A stretch of 64,000 bases of DNA from Thiomicrorhabdus marina (GCF_017571465.1 NZ_JAGETV010000003.1:120724-184723), one strand, 5' to 3'. Positions 47,214 through 56,199 are shown, numbered from the stretch's first letter. Numbers and translations are program-made. The notes: generated by a model from the sequence alone, not told the origin.

Positions 47214-48545
47214 ATGATTCCCAATAGACTATTAGTTATTACTGCTATCCTCAGCATTTCTTTTTCGAACGCGTCTGCCGAAGAAAGTTCTTATCTGTAT
47301 CCTGAAAAAGCCAAATACGAAAATAGTAGCGCAGTTTTAAAACAGAAAATTAAACACAAAACCGCCTTTGAAGTGGACTGCCGTGCCGGCAAAAACAGTA
47401 ATAAAAGTTTTGGTAAAGAAGAGTGTATGCGCCCTTATGAAGTTGCGGTTAATCGAGGCAGCACTATTGGCGACGGCCCTTCTTTCGGCACTTATTTCAA
47501 TGCTCATATCAGCGGCGGCTTTATCGATTATGACCGTAATGAACTGATCGCCTCGGTCTATTGGGATAATAGCAAAGACGGCAAGGGCTTGGTGGTTGCT
47601 TACAATATGGATGACTGGTCACGTCGCTTTATCAGTGGTGATGCCCAAGACGATTATGGACATAAAACCATTGCTGAAGGGCCTGCTTTTAATATGTTAA
47701 AAGACATTCAGCCAGGACCTGACGGCAATTGGTATGCCTTTAGTTATGTTTATCGCGACAATAATAAAGACAGTTTCGGCAGCGGTCCTGTGATTTACAA
47801 AGTTAATCCTGAAAATGGCAATCGTAGTATTGTTTGGGAAGCTCGAAACCCTGAATATGGGCAATGTCCATCGGGTCGTAAATCGATTAAACGCGAATCG
47901 CAAAAATTCGTGCAGTACACTCAAGAGGTATTTGCTGTTGACCCCAAAGACGGCTCCTTTATCGTCAGCTTTAGTAATAGCAAAATGGGCGGAACGGGCT
48001 TTGGTCGAGTCAGCCAAGACGGTAAAACTTGTGACATTATTTCGGTCAGTGGTAAACGCGATGACGGTTTAAAAGTAGGCCGTGGCTTCGATATGCGTGG
48101 CCCAATGTTAGGTGCTTATTTACATGACGGTAAGCTCTATACCCACTCCACAGGTGAAAAAACGTTATTTGAAATCAACCCTGAAACCGGTGATCGTAAA
48201 GCACTGATTCGTAAAGGACCAAAGCCAGAAGCTTGGCGACATGTTCAATGGGATGACAAGCGTAACGTATTTTGGATTTCCGGGAAGATGAGCTCAGCGA
48301 TGGTCACTGCATGGAGACCTGGCTGGAAAAAAATCCTGATTACCGATAAGAGCTGTAGTGGACGAGATAAGGATTGGGCTGACTGGTTCCCACTTTGTAA
48401 AGAAGGCCCATTAGCGACCTTAACGCTTAACTATGGGCCTATGTGGTACAACAAAAACACCGGCACCTTATTATTCGGTTACGACTCGATCGGCATTGTC
48501 GAATTTGAGCCGGAATCCGGTAATTCGATTAACCGTAGCCTATAA
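47214..48545 (+). CDS. Secreted protein of unknown function with propeller-like repeats
   Basis: 443 residues. A signal peptide (hydrophobic 6-18, probable cleavage after SASA-like NASAEE near 22) precedes a mature chain I cannot assign to a named family. It contains repeated short units of the kind 'xVIYKVNPENGNR', 'EVFAVDPKDGSF', 'TLFEINPETGDRK' and 'GIVEFEPESGNS', which are typical turns of beta-propeller blades. Six Cys residues could form disulfides (near 60, 71, 219, 281, 380, 392). The gene has its own promoter, a strong GGAGGGG ribosome site and a strong terminator, so it is a single-gene unit. Confidence 0.75.
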   Translation: MIPNRLLVITAILSISFSNASAEESSYLYPEKAKYENSSAVLKQKIKHKTAFEVDCRAGKNSNKSFGKEECMRPYEVAVNRGSTIGDGPSFGTYFNAHISGGFIDYDRNELIASVYWDNSKDGKGLVVAYNMDDWSRRFISGDAQDDYGHKTIAEGPAFNMLKDIQPGPDGNWYAFSYVYRDNNKDSFGSGPVIYKVNPENGNRSIVWEARNPEYGQCPSGRKSIKRESQKFVQYTQEVFAVDPKDGSFIVSFSNSKMGGTGFGRVSQDGKTCDIISVSGKRDDGLKVGRGFDMRGPMLGAYLHDGKLYTHSTGEKTLFEINPETGDRKALIRKGPKPEAWRHVQWDDKRNVFWISGKMSSAMVTAWRPGWKKILITDKSCSGRDKDWADWFPLCKEGPLATLTLNYGPMWYNKNTGTLLFGYDSIGIVEFEPESGNSINRSL

Positions 48546-48572
48546 AAAACAATGCAATAAATATCTAAAAAT

Positions 48573-48606
48573 CGCCCAAGCATAAAACTTTATGCTTGGG
48601 CTTTTT
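48573..48606 (+). terminator. Intrinsic terminator after the secreted protein gene
   Basis: A 13-bp perfect stem (GCCCAAGCATAAA with its inverse at 48589-48601) and a three-base loop are followed by a run of T. It lies 27 bases past the stop codon. Confidence 0.93.
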
Positions 48607-48623
48607 ATTAAAGGGATTATTGA

Positions 48624-49571
48624 ATGAATAATCGAGCCCTCACTTCGTTAGTTATCGACAGCTATAAACAGCTCAAGGCAGCCACTTCATCTGAGGATCT
48701 GCTACAAATTCTCGACCAACTGAAAAACTTTCCGGATGGTCTTCGTTTTAATAACACTCTATTAAACGTCCTTGGCGGGATTACCTTAGTCGCAGGCATT
48801 ATTTTCTGGTTTTTACCGCTCGAACTGCAACGCCAAGCACTGTTTGCTTATCTAATTGCAGGCATGGGTCTCTTGTTCATCGGTTTTGGCTTCGGCAGAC
48901 AATGGTTTGTCAAAAATCTTGGTGATTCAATTCTGCAACGCGATGCCGAGTTTGATAACGGCATTATTGCCGATGACAAGGCCAAACTCGAATTGGATTC
49001 TTTTTTCAGTTTTTCGATGCTTGACCACCCAACAATCCAAAAGATTCATCGCAACCAAGAAAATGGCTACCTATTTGAAATCAAACATCGCATTCACGAC
49101 TTTGGTAAAGGCAATCGATATTCCGCTGAAGTCCGCAATAGCAAAGGGCAAAAAGCATACAAAACCGAAATCCGCTATGCATTAATGATGCCATTCCAGA
49201 ATTGTCCTGCCATCGAAATTCTGCATGATGCTGTAAAGCTTCGCAAAAGCGAGGGGTTTACCCCTGCATTGAATGAGTTCAATGAAACCTTCTCGATTCG
49301 AGGCGAAGATGATGTGAATACCGCACTGTTTATCAATGCCCATGCAGTTTTGCAGATTATGGAGATTAATGCCGTTTTGAAACACTGCTGTTTTGAAATT
49401 CGCGACGGCCACATCCTGATTACGACAAAATCTAAAATTATGAATTGGGACTTACCAAAAAACCTAAGCCTATATGAAATTGACGATTTCATCGCCTTCT
49501 TAAAGCAGCAAACGTCCTCACAAAATTACAGTCAATTACTCAGTTTTGTGAACAATATAAACAATCACTAG
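48624..49571 (+). CDS. Membrane protein of unknown function, partner of LemA
   Basis: 315 residues. An N-terminal cytosolic helix of about 45 residues precedes two membrane helices (about 47-66 and 71-91). The rest is a soluble domain of about 220 residues with no motif that I recognise; it has HDFGKGNRYSAEV and SIRGEDDVNTALFINAHAVLQIMEI. The LemA gene follows after 10 bases with its own GGAG site, so the two are one operon and the products probably interact. The relation resembles LemA with E3-binding-type (DUF3137) partners, which have the same size and topology; this is a suggestion, not a match I can prove. Confidence 0.65.
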   Translation: MNNRALTSLVIDSYKQLKAATSSEDLLQILDQLKNFPDGLRFNNTLLNVLGGITLVAGIIFWFLPLELQRQALFAYLIAGMGLLFIGFGFGRQWFVKNLGDSILQRDAEFDNGIIADDKAKLELDSFFSFSMLDHPTIQKIHRNQENGYLFEIKHRIHDFGKGNRYSAEVRNSKGQKAYKTEIRYALMMPFQNCPAIEILHDAVKLRKSEGFTPALNEFNETFSIRGEDDVNTALFINAHAVLQIMEINAVLKHCCFEIRDGHILITTKSKIMNWDLPKNLSLYEIDDFIAFLKQQTSSQNYSQLLSFVNNINNH

Positions 49572-49581
49572 GAGAAACAAA

Positions 49582-50154
49582 ATGTCGCAAGAAAACATCA
49601 TTATCATCGGCATCATTGTCTTTGCAGCGCTGTACCTAATTTGGTTATACAATCGCATCGTATCTTACAAAAACAACGCGATTGAAGGCTGGTCGAATGT
49701 CATTGCCACTGAACGGCAAAAAGCCAAAATCCTACCCGACCTCATCGAACTAACGCAAAATTACCAAGCCCATGAACAAGCAACTCTTGATAATGTTACT
49801 AAGCTCCGCACCGCAGTCGCCAAAATGAAGAAAGAGGATGTTGATGTTTCGGGATTAGGTATGATTGAGCAGGTCAGCAAAGAATTAGTTGGTTCAATCA
49901 GCATGGTTGCCGAAGCCTATCCTGACCTTAAAGCCTCGGAAACCTATATCACCACAATGAAATCCGTCGAACGCCAAAACGAAATGGTCGGTGCGGCGAT
50001 CCGCGTATTCAACTCTAACGTCAATAACTTCAACAGCTTGATTCAGTCATTCCCAGCATTGCTAGTCAATAAACTCCTTAACCGTGAGAAAAACTTAAAC
50101 ACCTTTGAAGACAACGAATCTTCAAAAGCATTTGAATTCAAACCAAATCTCTAA
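49582..50154 (+). CDS. lemA: LemA family protein
   Basis: 190 residues. One N-terminal membrane helix (about 5-24) is followed by YNRIVSYKNNAIEGWSNV, the LemA signature after the helix (usually 'YN.LV..RN.V..AW..VD'), and by a helical domain ending in RVFNSNVNNFNSLIQSFPALLVNKLL. LemA proteins are topologically simple membrane proteins; biochemical role is unclear. The GGAG ribosome site is 9 bases ahead of the ATG. It shares an operon with the membrane protein upstream. Confidence 0.88.
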   Translation: MSQENIIIIGIIVFAALYLIWLYNRIVSYKNNAIEGWSNVIATERQKAKILPDLIELTQNYQAHEQATLDNVTKLRTAVAKMKKEDVDVSGLGMIEQVSKELVGSISMVAEAYPDLKASETYITTMKSVERQNEMVGAAIRVFNSNVNNFNSLIQSFPALLVNKLLNREKNLNTFEDNESSKAFEFKPNL

Positions 50155-50166
50155 GGCAGAAAAAAC

Positions 50167-50320
50167 CGTCGCTATCAAGATACGAGGAACGCAGAATTAG
50201 ATAATTGGTATGAACTGATTGTGAGAAAAAATTTCCTCAATTGTAGCATGCGGAGCAAGTTCACATCACCACTTTTGAGAAATAAAATCGCCGCTATCAA
50301 GGCGCGAGGAACGAAGTTTA
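50167..50320. repeat. Pair of degenerate direct repeats between lemA and priA
   Basis: CGTCGCTATCAAGATACGAG at 50167 recurs as CGCCGCTATCAAGGCGCGAG at 50289, 122 bases away, each followed by GAACG-AG and AT-rich DNA. A stretch after the second copy (GAGCAACACAGAG, near 50340) resembles GAGCAACGCAGAG inside the MITE-like element near 34790. Unit 1 looks more decayed. These are probably remains of a dispersed intergenic repeat, and they fill most of the 224-base gap. Confidence 0.6.
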
Positions 50321-50378
50321 TTCGCTATAAACGAGTGACGAGCAACACAGAGTGCGGTGATTTTAGACTCAAAAGAAG

Positions 50379-52658
50379 TTAATACATATCTTGCGGGTCT
50401 ATATCTAAACTCCACCGCACCTTTCTCGCCAGCGGGCTTTTATAAATATGCGGCTGCATAATATTCAACAGTTGGTGCAACTTCTGACGTGATGCGCTAC
50501 TGAGCATCAACTGATAACGAAAACGTCCTTGTCGGCGTAGCATCGGCGCGCTGACCGGCCCCCAGAATTCTAAATAGTCTTGTCCATCATCTTGTAACGA
50601 CTGCCATTGCAGCTCCAAACCGGCTTTTAGCGAGTGCAGGAAATCCAATGCATCTTGCGGATTATGCGCTTCGGCACGCACCAAGCACTGGAAACGATAC
50701 GGCGGCAATTGCGCCTCATTACGCTCTTGCAAAGCGGCACCGGCAAAACCGGAATAGCCGTCTTTAATCAGCTTCAATAACAGCGGGTGTTGCGGATGAT
50801 GGGTCTGCACCAACACTTCACCGGCATCTTCGGCACGACCGGCGCGTCCCGCGACTTGCAATAACAACTGCGCCATGCGCTCGGTTGCGCGATAGTCACA
50901 ACTAAACAAACCTTGGTCGATATCAATCATGCCGACCAAGGTCACTTTCGGGAAATGGTGCCCTTTTGCCAACATCTGAGTGCCTATCAGAATATCTGCC
51001 TCGCCAGAATGCGCTTGCGCGGTAAGTTCAGCCATTTTGCCTTTTAGGCGTGTACTGTCGCGGTCAATTCGTAATACGGCTTTATCGGCAAACCATTCGC
51101 GAATGGATTCTTCCAAACGCTCGGTGCCTTGCCCCATGGTATGCAGTTCTTTACCACCGCAACCCGGGCATTCCGGCGGCTGCGCCATCTGTTCACCGCA
51201 ATGGTGACACTGCAAATATTGGTGATGCGCGCCCTGATGCAGAGTCATATTGGCATCACAGCTCGGGCAGTGCGCTTGCCAGCCACAATCATGGCACATC
51301 AAAACTGGTGCAAAACCACGTCGATTCAAAAACAGCAAGACCTGCTTGCCGTTGTCTAGATGACGCTGCATGGCGGCTTTTAATTTCGCTCCCACACCTT
51401 CTTGAATTTTCTCGCCGCGAATATCAATCAAGCGGATTTGCGGCGGCTTGGCAACACCGGCACGTTCGGTCAATTTCAATAAACGATAACGCTGTTGCTG
51501 AACATTAAACAGACTTTCCAACGACGGCGTTGCCGAGCCCAGCACCACCGGCACCTGCTGCTGATGGGCACGGCGAACCAGAATATCGCGTGCCGAATAG
51601 CGAACGCCATCCTGCTGCTTGTAGGAAGCGTCATGTTCCTCGTCGATAATACACAAGCCCAAGTTTCTAAATGGCGCGAACACTGCCGAACGCGTTCCCA
51701 AAAGCACCGAAACCTCGCCTGTTCGTACCGAATGCCACGCGCAGTGTCGCTGCGTGTCATTCATGCCGGAATGCAATAATGCGATTGGAGTTTGTAAGTA
51801 GCTGGAGAAACGACCAATCATTTGCGGCGTCAGACCGATTTCCGGCACCAAAATCAGCACCTGCTTACCTTGCTGCAAGGCAAACTCGGTCATCGCCAGA
51901 TACACTTCCGTCTTGCCACTGCCGGTAATTCCTTGTAACAAATAACTGGCAAAACCGCCGCTATCCAACTTGTCGGTCACTGCACTGACTGCGTCTTTCT
52001 GCTGTTGATTTAAAGGATGATGCGCACCGGCTTTGGCTAAAGGTTCTTGCCAACATGAGCCGGGAAGCGCTTGTAGGAATTGTTCATCAAGCCACTGATT
52101 GAGGATTTTACGCCAGCTGGAAGTCATCGCTTTGCAGTCTTGCACAGTCAAGGGCTGCGGCGCTTGAAGAAAGGCTTGCGCTAGGGCGATTTGTGCTTTG
52201 GCACGCGCTGGAATATCCAGCAACTTCTCTCGTCCTAACTGAGTAACTCGCCAAGTGTCAGCCCCTTGCAATTCAGCAGGCTCGCCGGCACGAATTCGCT
52301 TTGGCAACGCAGTGCTGATGACTTCGCCAATCGGTGCATGATAATAGTCGGCAACCCACTGCAAAAAAGCCAAATCACGCGCGCTGACAATCGGTTCACG
52401 ATCGAGCCACTCTTCTATCGGCTTGGTCTTGTCCAGCTCGTACTCGGCTTGAGCAACCGCAACGACCAAAGCAACCTGTGACTTATTGCGAAACGGGATG
52501 CGGACGCGGCGGCCAATCAAGCTCTCCGGCGCTTCGTCATGCACTAAGCCATCACAGTCAAGGTAGTCCAATGCTGTTAAAAAGGGGCCTGTCACCGCAA
52601 CTTTTAAGACAAGATTATCGGTTTTATTGGTCGGTTCTGTCGGCTCAAAAGTCTGCAA
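50379..52658 (-). CDS. priA: Primosomal replication protein N' (PriA helicase)
   Basis: 759 residues, initiated at TTG 52658 as no ATG lies in frame upstream. The N-terminal 3'-DNA-binding domain (about 15-110) precedes a winged-helix region and a superfamily 2 helicase core: Walker A LLQGITGSGKTEVY, DEEH in CIIDEEHDASYKQ, and GSATPSLES. A zinc-binding insert has CHDCG, CPSC, CHHCG and CPGCGG. Motifs V/VI appear in LIGTQMLAKGHHFP and QVAGRAGRAEDAGE. PriA restarts stalled replication forks by loading the replicative helicase. It stands alone on the minus strand. Confidence 0.96.
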   Translation of the reverse strand: MQTFEPTEPTNKTDNLVLKVAVTGPFLTALDYLDCDGLVHDEAPESLIGRRVRIPFRNKSQVALVVAVAQAEYELDKTKPIEEWLDREPIVSARDLAFLQWVADYYHAPIGEVISTALPKRIRAGEPAELQGADTWRVTQLGREKLLDIPARAKAQIALAQAFLQAPQPLTVQDCKAMTSSWRKILNQWLDEQFLQALPGSCWQEPLAKAGAHHPLNQQQKDAVSAVTDKLDSGGFASYLLQGITGSGKTEVYLAMTEFALQQGKQVLILVPEIGLTPQMIGRFSSYLQTPIALLHSGMNDTQRHCAWHSVRTGEVSVLLGTRSAVFAPFRNLGLCIIDEEHDASYKQQDGVRYSARDILVRRAHQQQVPVVLGSATPSLESLFNVQQQRYRLLKLTERAGVAKPPQIRLIDIRGEKIQEGVGAKLKAAMQRHLDNGKQVLLFLNRRGFAPVLMCHDCGWQAHCPSCDANMTLHQGAHHQYLQCHHCGEQMAQPPECPGCGGKELHTMGQGTERLEESIREWFADKAVLRIDRDSTRLKGKMAELTAQAHSGEADILIGTQMLAKGHHFPKVTLVGMIDIDQGLFSCDYRATERMAQLLLQVAGRAGRAEDAGEVLVQTHHPQHPLLLKLIKDGYSGFAGAALQERNEAQLPPYRFQCLVRAEAHNPQDALDFLHSLKAGLELQWQSLQDDGQDYLEFWGPVSAPMLRRQGRFRYQLMLSSASRQKLHQLLNIMQPHIYKSPLARKVRWSLDIDPQDMY

Positions 52659-52947
52659 AGCTAATCCAGAAAGTTCAAAGAAAGTGATTGGCTTATTGTA
52701 TCGCCTGTAAATGCCATTCGATAGAAATTAGCAATAAACACATTTATAAAATTGCTCAACGGTGTTTGCATATTTGTTTCAAATTACAACTACGGTTTTT
52801 ATGGTCTACTGAATGACATATTGAATATTTCAATCATCGGGAATCGCACAAAAGATTAATAAACCACCAATATTCCTGAAGAAAACATAGAGCAGAATTT
52901 CTTTGAAATTATTCTGCATTTCCTAAAAAATTGACGGGAGAGACCTC
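52659..52947. promoter_or_regulatory. Divergent priA / lipoprotein region with inverted repeats
   Basis: 289 AT-rich bases. A 15-base palindrome ATTGAA-TAT-TTCAAT lies at 52820-52834. A hairpin at 52892-52917 pairs GCAG/CTGC and AATTTC/GAAATT. The hairpin is followed by ATTTCCTAAA, a motif shared with the leader of the next lipoprotein gene. Confidence 0.4.
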
Positions 52948-53640
52948 ATGAACTTCTTTAACCGTAGATTTTATCGAAGCATGTTTCTGTTAATCGGCAG
53001 TGCCTTTATTCTTGGTGGCTGCGTACATCATCCGCATTACAGCGGTCATATGGTTTATAAGACCTATCCTGATACTCGCTATTATTCAAAACCGCTTCCG
53101 CATCCCGATGCACGCTATCCGCAACGCTATGATAATCGTGTTTACCAGAACGTCTATTATCAAAAACCACCTCCAAATCAGCACCATAAAGACCGTCGCG
53201 AGCAGTATAAAAACACTAAGTCCGATCGCCATCAAAATCGCGATAACGATAAGCGCGACCATCAACAGAACGACCGTAAATACAGCAATAATAAAATAGA
53301 TAAAGAACGTCCAAATCGTTCGACTCAGGTCGACAAAAAACCGAGTCGGGAAACCGCTACTCAGAGTAATCGCCGAGTACAAGCGCAGACCAAACCGGTG
53401 TTTGCACGTCAAGAATCTCCAAGATTTGCAAATAATCGCGACAAAAATTTAAGCGCTAAAAGACCACAAAATGATAAAGTGAATTATAAAAAAGAACGCA
53501 ATCAACAAGCGTACGCGGAAAAATCTAATCGACCATATAACAAAGCCCCAAAACGCGACATGCAGAACAAAGCAGACAACGATAATAGAGAGCAGCGCGA
53601 TTCAGCATCAGCTCGTCGCTTTTGGGAAACCCAGAAGTAA
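52948..53640 (+). CDS. Very basic lipoprotein of unknown function
   Basis: 230 residues. The signal sequence has a hydrophobic core GSAFILGG and lipobox GGC with Cys25. The mature chain is His/Tyr/Pro-rich at first (HHPHYSGH) and then nearly all Arg, Lys, Asn, Asp and Gln repeats, so it is disordered and highly basic, ending RRFWETQK. I recognise no domain. The neighbour at 53710 has a similar leader and start, so they look like duplicated or paired genes. A GGGAGAG site precedes the ATG. Confidence 0.7.
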   Translation: MNFFNRRFYRSMFLLIGSAFILGGCVHHPHYSGHMVYKTYPDTRYYSKPLPHPDARYPQRYDNRVYQNVYYQKPPPNQHHKDRREQYKNTKSDRHQNRDNDKRDHQQNDRKYSNNKIDKERPNRSTQVDKKPSRETATQSNRRVQAQTKPVFARQESPRFANNRDKNLSAKRPQNDKVNYKKERNQQAYAEKSNRPYNKAPKRDMQNKADNDNREQRDSASARRFWETQK

Positions 53641-53709
53641 GTCCTCACTGGCTTCTGCGAGCGGTTTGGACCTATTTCTGCATTTCCTTAGACAAGTAAC
53701 GGAGGAGCT

Positions 53710-54126
53710 ATGAATTTACTCAACTTGCGTAATGCCCTAATTGCCGCACTGTTCGGTAGTGCCTTTCTGTTAAATGGTTGCGTGGTTCAGCATAGAACCG
53801 TTGTGCAGACACCGCCACACCATCATGATTACTATGATTACCGTTTCAGCAATGACGATAACTACCGTTTATATGATTACTACCACCCTCGTCACAGTAG
53901 TAAATACAAAAAAGGCTATAAACGTGTCCCGCCGGGACATTACAAACGCCCTTACCGCTTGCATGAACCGCTACCGCCACAGGTTCGCTATCAGCGCCTG
54001 CCGCGAGATGTGGAAGTCCGTTTACCAAGAATACCGGATGACTTGATTCGAGTACGAATTGGCGGCGACATCTTATTAATGCATCGTAAAACCCGAGTGA
54101 TTTACGACATTCTTTTCGACTTTTAA
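53710..54126 (+). CDS. Small lipoprotein of unknown function, paired with the preceding gene
   Basis: 138 residues. The N-terminus MNLLNLRN and GSAFLLNGC (Cys24 lipobox) parallel those of the preceding gene, and the mature start is again His/Tyr rich (HHHDYYDY). The C-terminal half (PRDVEVRLPRIPDDLIRVRIGGDILLMHRKTRVIYDIL) looks folded and is not shared with the neighbour. It may be an RcnB- or YMGG-like envelope stress protein, but I cannot support a family. GGAGGAG precedes the ATG by 4 bases. A terminator follows. Confidence 0.7.
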   Translation: MNLLNLRNALIAALFGSAFLLNGCVVQHRTVVQTPPHHHDYYDYRFSNDDNYRLYDYYHPRHSSKYKKGYKRVPPGHYKRPYRLHEPLPPQVRYQRLPRDVEVRLPRIPDDLIRVRIGGDILLMHRKTRVIYDILFDF

Positions 54127-54165
54127 ACGCCCCCAAAACTGATCACCGATCAATAACCTAAACGC

Positions 54166-54195
54166 CCCACTGCAAGCAATTTACAGTGGGTTTTT
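54166..54195 (+). terminator. Intrinsic terminator after the lipoprotein gene
   Basis: CCCACTG and CAGTGGG form a seven-base stem around an 11-base loop and are followed by TTTTT. It lies about 40 bases past the stop of the small lipoprotein gene. Confidence 0.82.
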
Positions 54196-54267
54196 CGTTT
54201 ACACCTGCGCATGTCTGTAAAAATCGCTAAAATAGCCAACAGTTATAGATTTAATAAAATGATTTTT

Positions 54268-54819
54268 ATGGATAAATTGCTACAAACCTATCTCGGTCTG
54301 CACCAGACACTGCAAGACAAAATCGGTCGATTTATTGCCTGGGGCGTTCTTTCCTTAGTGATTATCACCGCCTTGGTGGTCGTGCTACGTTACGGTTTCG
54401 ATACCGGTTCGATTGCGATGCAACAAGCCATCACTTACAACCACGCCATCCTGTTTATGCTCGGCATCACCTACACCTATCTGCATGATGAACATGTGCG
54501 TGTCGATGTGTTCTACAGCCGTTACAGTGCTGAACGCAAACACTGGATTAACCTCATCGGTTCACTTCTATTCACCATTCCAATGACCCTATTTATTCTT
54601 TGGAGCAGTTGGGAATACGTCAGCAATAGCTGGGCGATTAGTGAAGGTTCAGCGGAATCCGGCGGCATAGGTTATGTCTACTTGCTGAAAACCCTAATCC
54701 CGATTATGGCAAGCTTACTGTTGCTGCAAGCGCTGGCGATTATCGGCAAAAACTGGCTTGCGATTCGCGAACACCGCAATGACGATGATAAGCCGGTCAC
54801 ACAGGGAGGAAAGCTATAA
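54268..54819 (+). CDS. TRAP transporter small permease (DctQ-like)
   Basis: 183 residues from ATG 54268; in-frame ATGs at 54211 and 54259 would add 19 or 3 residues, but none has a clear ribosome site and the longer start would begin 16 bases past the terminator. Four membrane helices are seen. ITYNHAILFMLGITYTYLHDEHVRVDVFYSR is the characteristic DctQ segment between helices 2 and 3. The small subunit works with the large DctM subunit to carry organic acids or similar solutes with sodium. Its stop overlaps the next start (TAATG). Confidence 0.88.
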   Translation: MDKLLQTYLGLHQTLQDKIGRFIAWGVLSLVIITALVVVLRYGFDTGSIAMQQAITYNHAILFMLGITYTYLHDEHVRVDVFYSRYSAERKHWINLIGSLLFTIPMTLFILWSSWEYVSNSWAISEGSAESGGIGYVYLLKTLIPIMASLLLLQALAIIGKNWLAIREHRNDDDKPVTQGGKL

Positions 54820-56192
54820 TGGAATGGTTATCGCTTCTTCTATTTGCCTTTATTTTTATCTTCCTTTTGGCCGGTTTTCCGGTTGCTCTAACCCTTGCCG
54901 GTGTCTCGCTACTCTTCGCTTTAGCAGCGAATCTTTTCGGCGCTTTCGATATGGCGTTCCTACAAAGTATTCCAAACCGAATCTTTGACATTATGAACAA
55001 CCAAACCCTAATCGCCGTGCCGCTGTTCGTGTTTATGGGGATTATGCTGGAAAAATCAAAAATCGCCGAAGACCTGTTGACCACCATGGATGAAGTGATG
55101 CGCGGTATCAAAGGCGGCTTGGGTATCGCGGTAATTATCGTCGGCATGTTGCTGGCGGCAAGTACCGGTATTGTCGGTGCAACCGTGGTCACCATGGGCT
55201 TGCTGGCACTGCCGACTATGCTTAAGCAAGGTTACTGCCCGAAACTAGCGAGTGGAACCATCTGTGCATCGGGGACGCTTGGGCAAATCATTCCGCCGTC
55301 TATCGTGCTGATTCTTCTTGGCGACGTACTATCTTCGTCGTACCAACAAGCGCAGCTTAACCAAGGTATCTTCTCGCCGGAAACCTTATCGGTCGGTGAC
55401 CTGTTTATCGGCGCGCTACTGCCAGGTATGTTGCTGGTGCTGCTGTATATGGCCTATCTATTCTTGCAAGCGATGCGTCATCCAGACAAGGTTCCGAATC
55501 ATATCGGCACGCCGGTTGAACCGGGGCTTGGCAAGCGCGTGATTAAAAGTCTAGTGCCGCCAATGCTATTGATTCTTTTGGTGCTCGGTTCAATTTTAGG
55601 CGGCTTTGCGACACCAACCGAAGCCGCGTCTTTAGGTGCACTTGGTGCAATGGTGTTAGCTTTAATCAATCGTCAATTGGATTTAACAACGCTGCAAACC
55701 GTGATGCAAAACACCTTGAAAGTCACCAGTATGATTTTCCTAATCTTTATCGGTGCGGCTTTCTTCTCGTTGGTATTCCGTGGTCTAGGCGGCGACGATT
55801 TAATGCATGACCTTCTGTCCGATTTACCGGGTGGTGTCTTCACCGCCATGCTGATTGTTATGGCATTGATGTTTATCCTCGGTTTCTTCCTCGATTTTAT
55901 CGAAATTACCTATGTGGTTGTGCCGGTGGTTGCGCCAATTCTGCTAATGATGGGCGTTGATCCGATTTGGCTAGGAATTATGATTGCCATTAACCTGCAA
56001 ACGGCTTTCCTGACTCCGCCATTCGGTTTCGCGCTCTTCTATCTGCGCGGAGTTGCCCCGCCGGATCTGAAAACCGCGGATTTATATAAAGGCACCATTC
56101 CGTTCATCTTTATCCAGCTCTCGGTGCTGGTGATACTCGCGATCTGGCCGGAACTGGTCACATGGCTACCGAGTGTGGTCTATAGCGATTAA
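54819..56192 (+). CDS. TRAP transporter large permease (DctM-like)
   Basis: 457 residues with about twelve membrane helices. Features are FPVALTLAGVSLLFAL at the start, LGIAVIIVGMLLAASTGIVGATVVTMGLLALPTML, GTICASGTLGQIIPPSIVLILLGDV and a late LQTAFLTPPFGFALFYLRGV, all typical of DctM. This subunit forms the substrate path through the inner membrane. The periplasmic binding protein (DctP) that would tell the substrate is not adjacent. Translational coupling to the small subunit is indicated by the TAATG overlap. Confidence 0.94.
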   Translation: MEWLSLLLFAFIFIFLLAGFPVALTLAGVSLLFALAANLFGAFDMAFLQSIPNRIFDIMNNQTLIAVPLFVFMGIMLEKSKIAEDLLTTMDEVMRGIKGGLGIAVIIVGMLLAASTGIVGATVVTMGLLALPTMLKQGYCPKLASGTICASGTLGQIIPPSIVLILLGDVLSSSYQQAQLNQGIFSPETLSVGDLFIGALLPGMLLVLLYMAYLFLQAMRHPDKVPNHIGTPVEPGLGKRVIKSLVPPMLLILLVLGSILGGFATPTEAASLGALGAMVLALINRQLDLTTLQTVMQNTLKVTSMIFLIFIGAAFFSLVFRGLGGDDLMHDLLSDLPGGVFTAMLIVMALMFILGFFLDFIEITYVVVPVVAPILLMMGVDPIWLGIMIAINLQTAFLTPPFGFALFYLRGVAPPDLKTADLYKGTIPFIFIQLSVLVILAIWPELVTWLPSVVYSD

Positions 56193-56199
56193 CGAATTA

